7,639 bases of DNA. It comes from Ruminococcaceae bacterium UBA5891. GTDB lineage: Bacteria > Bacillota > Clostridia > Oscillospirales > Acutalibacteraceae. Below the pieces are notes generated by a model, which did no database searches, was not told the origin of the DNA, and worked only from the letters and a program-made list of their open reading frames with translations. The position numbers and the translations under genes were made by a program. The DNA is taken from assembly GCA_002431945.1 (NCBI GenBank), contig DJET01000017.1, forward strand, positions 1 through 7,639, read 5' to 3'. Position 1 is the stretch's first letter. Every line of letters begins with the position of its first letter. Shown here piece after piece: positions 6,335 to 7,639 of the stretch.

Positions 6335-6352
6335 AAATCATCACCGTACGGT

Positions 6353-6382
6353 ATTATAATACTTTTAAAAAATACTTGTCAA
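6353..6382 (-). promoter_or_regulatory. trmL promoter with consensus hexamers
   Basis: Minus-strand TTGACA (6382-6377) and TATAAT (6358-6353) are both perfect consensus, with an 18-base spacer. The start is predicted near 6346, leaving a leader of about 12 bases, so the GGTGA ribosome site sits almost at the 5' end. The -10 lies inside a 12-base perfect palindrome (GTATTATAATAC, 6351-6362), with another (ACCGTACGGT, 6343-6352) at the start site. Confidence 0.85.
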
Positions 6383-6404
6383 GAGTAACAATCGGCGATA
6401 TAAT
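6376..6404 (+). promoter_or_regulatory. Divergent promoter for the plus-strand membrane genes
   Basis: Plus-strand TTGTCA (6376-6381) and TATAAT (6399-6404) with a 17-base spacer. The predicted start is near 6411, about 20 bases before the ATG at 6431; AAAGGAG stands at 6417-6423. Its -35 shares five bases with the -35 of the trmL promoter on the other strand. Confidence 0.8.
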
Positions 6405-6430
6405 AATATTAAATGTAAAGGAGAACGGCT

Positions 6431-7054
6431 ATGAAGATGTATGATAACGTGCTTAGGCGCGTAAGAATGGTTGAAGAAAAAAACGGCATACGTTACGCCA
6501 AGACCGACGGAAAGCTTTATTTGGCTTTGCGTATTATTTACACCGTGTTTTTTATTTACTCGGTTGGAATAAATCTTATGTTTATAGCGGGTATGTTTTT
6601 GGTGCGTTACGGAACCGATAATTTCGCGCCGATTAAAAATCTGCTTATATCGGTTTGCGCCTGCACCGCCGTTATGATAGCGGGGTACATATTAAGCTTT
6701 TTCAGGTTTAAAACCGTTGCCGGGGCGTTAAGCGTTGCAGCCGAGATACTTTTAATTCCGCTTTTCGGCACCGCTATGAAGGATTCGCTCGGAGTTATGG
6801 GCTTTAAGCCTTCGTTTTATTGGCGCCACCTTATTCCGCTTGCGGTTTTGGCTGTAATTATGATCGCTATGTCCGCAATAGCGCTAAGGGCAAAAATAAA
6901 AACCGAAAAGCAGTATAAGCGCATAACCGAAAATCTTTACGAAATATATAATATCAACATCGCCGAAAACGGCGAGACCGTGACAGACGAGCAGTGGACG
7001 GCGTTTCTTGAAGCCTATGACCCGACAAACTACAAAAAGCTTTTTAAGCAATAG
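6431..7054 (+). CDS. Uncharacterised four-helix membrane protein
   Basis: A 207-residue protein that I do not recognise. It has a basic N-terminal tail of about 30 residues, then four predicted membrane helices at about 33-58, 70-92, 96-115 and 133-153. A cytoplasmic C-terminal segment of about 54 residues contains a charged helix (KTEKQYKRITENLYEIY) and ends TDEQWTAFLEAYDPTNYKKLFKQ. With an even number of helices, both ends should be cytoplasmic. There are no catalytic motifs, metal sites or signal peptide. The start is clear: AAAGGAG 7 bases before the ATG and a good promoter. Only 11 bases separate it from the next small gene, so they are probably co-transcribed. It could be an envelope or transporter-accessory protein, but nothing in the sequence decides this. 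Confidence 0.85.
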   Translation: MKMYDNVLRRVRMVEEKNGIRYAKTDGKLYLALRIIYTVFFIYSVGINLMFIAGMFLVRYGTDNFAPIKNLLISVCACTAVMIAGYILSFFRFKTVAGALSVAAEILLIPLFGTAMKDSLGVMGFKPSFYWRHLIPLAVLAVIMIAMSAIALRAKIKTEKQYKRITENLYEIYNINIAENGETVTDEQWTAFLEAYDPTNYKKLFKQ

Positions 7055-7065
7055 GGTAATTTAAA

Positions 7066-7383
7066 ATGCAATATGAAATTTTTATAATAGTTTTTTTGCT
7101 TTTACTTATTCCGCTGCTTAATAACAGGAGCAGGCTTTATTTGAATATAATAAACAAAAGAAGAAAAAGGGGAAAACAAAATATGCCTACCGAGCTTATT
7201 AAAGATTTTATAGGAAAGGTTTGCTCTGTCGCTATGTTTAACGACAGCTTCGGCGCACGGGGTAAAATCACTGCGGCAGAGGAAAACTGGATAATGCTTA
7301 CGGACAAAAAGGGTAACCAAAAGCTTATAAACGGCGATATGGTAAGCAATATAACCGTGCTGCCCGAAAAGCAGCAGTGGTAA
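7066..7383 (+). CDS. Small membrane-anchored protein with SH3/Sm-like domain
   Basis: A 105-residue protein. Residues 4-19 form one hydrophobic helix, followed by a basic stretch (NKRRKRGK, about 30-37) that should hold the rest in the cytoplasm. A compact beta-rich domain of about 60 residues follows, from TELIKDFIGKVC to VSNITVLP, with the pattern of small barrels that bind RNA or peptides. From memory it resembles the clostridial family labelled DUF6897; no function is known. The upstream ATG at 7066 has only a weak GGG motif, whereas a second ATG at 7183 (residue 40) has AGGGGA 9 bases before it, so a soluble 66-residue form may also or instead be made. It is the last gene of the plus-strand operon. 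Confidence 0.75.
   Translation: MQYEIFIIVFLLLLIPLLNNRSRLYLNIINKRRKRGKQNMPTELIKDFIGKVCSVAMFNDSFGARGKITAAEENWIMLTDKKGNQKLINGDMVSNITVLPEKQQW
7168..7185 (+). promoter_or_regulatory. Internal ribosome binding site and start codon
   Basis: AGGGGA at 7168-7173 lies 9 bases before an in-frame ATG at 7183. This is stronger than the site at the upstream ATG (7066). Starting here would give just the SH3/Sm-like domain (66 residues, beginning MPTELIKDF) without the membrane anchor. The purine-rich codons also encode the basic linker (Lys/Arg codons), so the match could be a by-product of that composition. Confidence 0.45.
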
Positions 7384-7453
7384 AAAGCACGTTTAAAGGG
7401 CTGTCGCTGCGAACGCCGAAAGGTGCGTGCTGATCCGTTCTTCCGCTTTCGTC

Positions 7454-7484
7454 ATTGCGAAGCCGTGTAAGCGGCTGTGGCAAT
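7454..7484 (+). repeat. REP-like ATTGCGA...GGCAAT palindromic element
   Basis: ATTGC (7454-7458) and GCAAT (7480-7484) enclose a second paired arm, AGCCG (7461-7465) with CGGCT (7472-7476), and a 6-base loop. With the flanking GTC and CCG this is the CATTGCGA...GGCAATCC form of palindrome that I recall as a dispersed intergenic repeat in many bacterial genomes. A single copy is present here. Confidence 0.55.
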
Positions 7485-7517
7485 CCGTTTCTCTTTTAAC
7501 GAAAATACGGATTTTTT
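7482..7517 (+). terminator. Probable terminator of the plus-strand operon
   Basis: AATCCGT (7482-7488) pairs with ACGGATT (7507-7513) and the T-run extends from 7512 to 7517. The stem is only 7 base pairs with an 18-base loop (some extra TTT/AAA pairing possible), so efficiency is uncertain. Its left arm overlaps the right end of the palindromic repeat, so the two hairpins compete. Confidence 0.5.
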
Positions 7518-7585
7518 CGCACATAGCGCTAAGTATTACAAAGAGCAGAAGTAAGCGCGGAAAATTAAATATTCGGTTTATCCAA

Positions 7586-7623
7586 AGACTAACGGGGCTG
7601 TTTTGTAACAGCCCCGCCAGTCT
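7586..7623 (+). terminator. GC-rich hairpin at the right end
   Basis: A perfect 10-base-pair stem (7593-7602 with 7607-7616, loop TTGT) is extended, after a 2x2 internal loop, by AGACT (7586-7590) with AGTCT (7619-7623). No U-run follows on either strand within the visible sequence. Like the hairpin at the left end of the window it is joined to the CAGTCTGTCGAAAAA repeat, whose first bases form part of the outer stem. It is probably a transcript-end structure, possibly serving convergent genes beyond the window. Confidence 0.55.
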
Positions 7624-7632
7624 GTCGAAAAA
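7618..7632 (+). repeat. 15-base end repeat, right copy
   Basis: CAGTCTGTCGAAAAA, identical to the minus-strand sequence at 15-1. It lies 2 bases after the 10-base-pair hairpin stem (7593-7616). Same association as the left copy: hairpin, then repeat, at the 3' side of an outward-reading operon. Confidence 0.6.
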
Positions 7633-7639
7633 CCCAAAA

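Larger units (their letters stand above)
7384..7592 (+). other. Gene-free stretch after the plus-strand operon
   Basis: About 200 bases with no supported coding sequence on either strand. It contains a palindromic dispersed-type repeat (7454-7484) and a terminator-like hairpin (7482-7517). Weak inverted matches also occur (GCACG at 7387-7391 with CGTGC at 7426-7430). ATCCGTT occurs twice in direct orientation (7433-7439 and 7483-7489). From 7519 to 7585 I see nothing identifiable. No tRNA, rRNA or CRISPR pattern is present. Confidence 0.6.

Noticed and set aside
7384..7592. tRNA, riboswitch or small ORF in the 3' gene-free stretch
   Set aside because: No cloverleaf, T-arm motif, known riboswitch core or frame with a ribosome site could be seen; only short hairpins.
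1..7632. The inverted 15-mers as terminal repeats of a transposon
   Set aside because: Between them lie housekeeping genes and operons with their own terminators, with no transposase, integrase or target duplication visible. The hairpin association fits transcript ends better.

Overview
The window looks like a chromosomal segment of a low-to-mid GC Firmicute, most probably a gut clostridium of the Oscillospiraceae/Ruminococcaceae type. This is inferred from protein flavour (cofactor-independent phosphoglycerate mutase, zinc-ribbon membrane proteins, a small SH3/Sm-like protein of clostridial type), strong AGGAGG-type ribosome binding sites and U-run terminators. The assignment rests on memory, not on a search.

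Layout. On the minus strand, reading right to left: trmL (tRNA wobble methyltransferase, 5828-6334), then pgk-tpiA-gpmI (5720 down to 2127), a lower-glycolysis operon closed by two tandem intrinsic terminators (2030-2121). Next comes a separate two-gene operon (1981 down to 53). It encodes a zinc-ribbon, single-pass membrane protein with an extracytoplasmic domain, and a zinc-ribbon PrsW-type intramembrane protease. On the plus strand, diverging from trmL, are a four-helix membrane protein (6431-7054) and a small membrane-anchored protein with an SH3/Sm-like domain (7066-7383). These are followed by about 200 bases without a gene, holding a dispersed palindromic repeat and terminator-like hairpins.

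How the genes work together. Pgk, TpiA and GpmI cover triose-phosphate interconversion and the steps from 1,3-bisphosphoglycerate to 2-phosphoglycerate; gapA and eno are not present here. A strong extended -10 promoter stands in front of pgk. Across its predicted transcription start lies an 18-base site with one mismatch to the Rex (NADH/NAD+ sensor) operator consensus, which would tie the operon to redox state. The zinc-ribbon pair has the layout of an anti-sigma-like target beside a PrsW protease, and is the best candidate for an undescribed system. trmL and the plus-strand membrane gene are driven by divergent promoters whose -35 hexamers overlap by five bases.

Both ends of the window carry the same 15-base sequence in inverted orientation, each next to a hairpin at the 3' end of an outward-reading operon. 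Start codons of tpiA, pgk and the zinc-ribbon anchor gene were moved inward from the longest possible ORF because the ribosome binding sites fit the internal ATGs.
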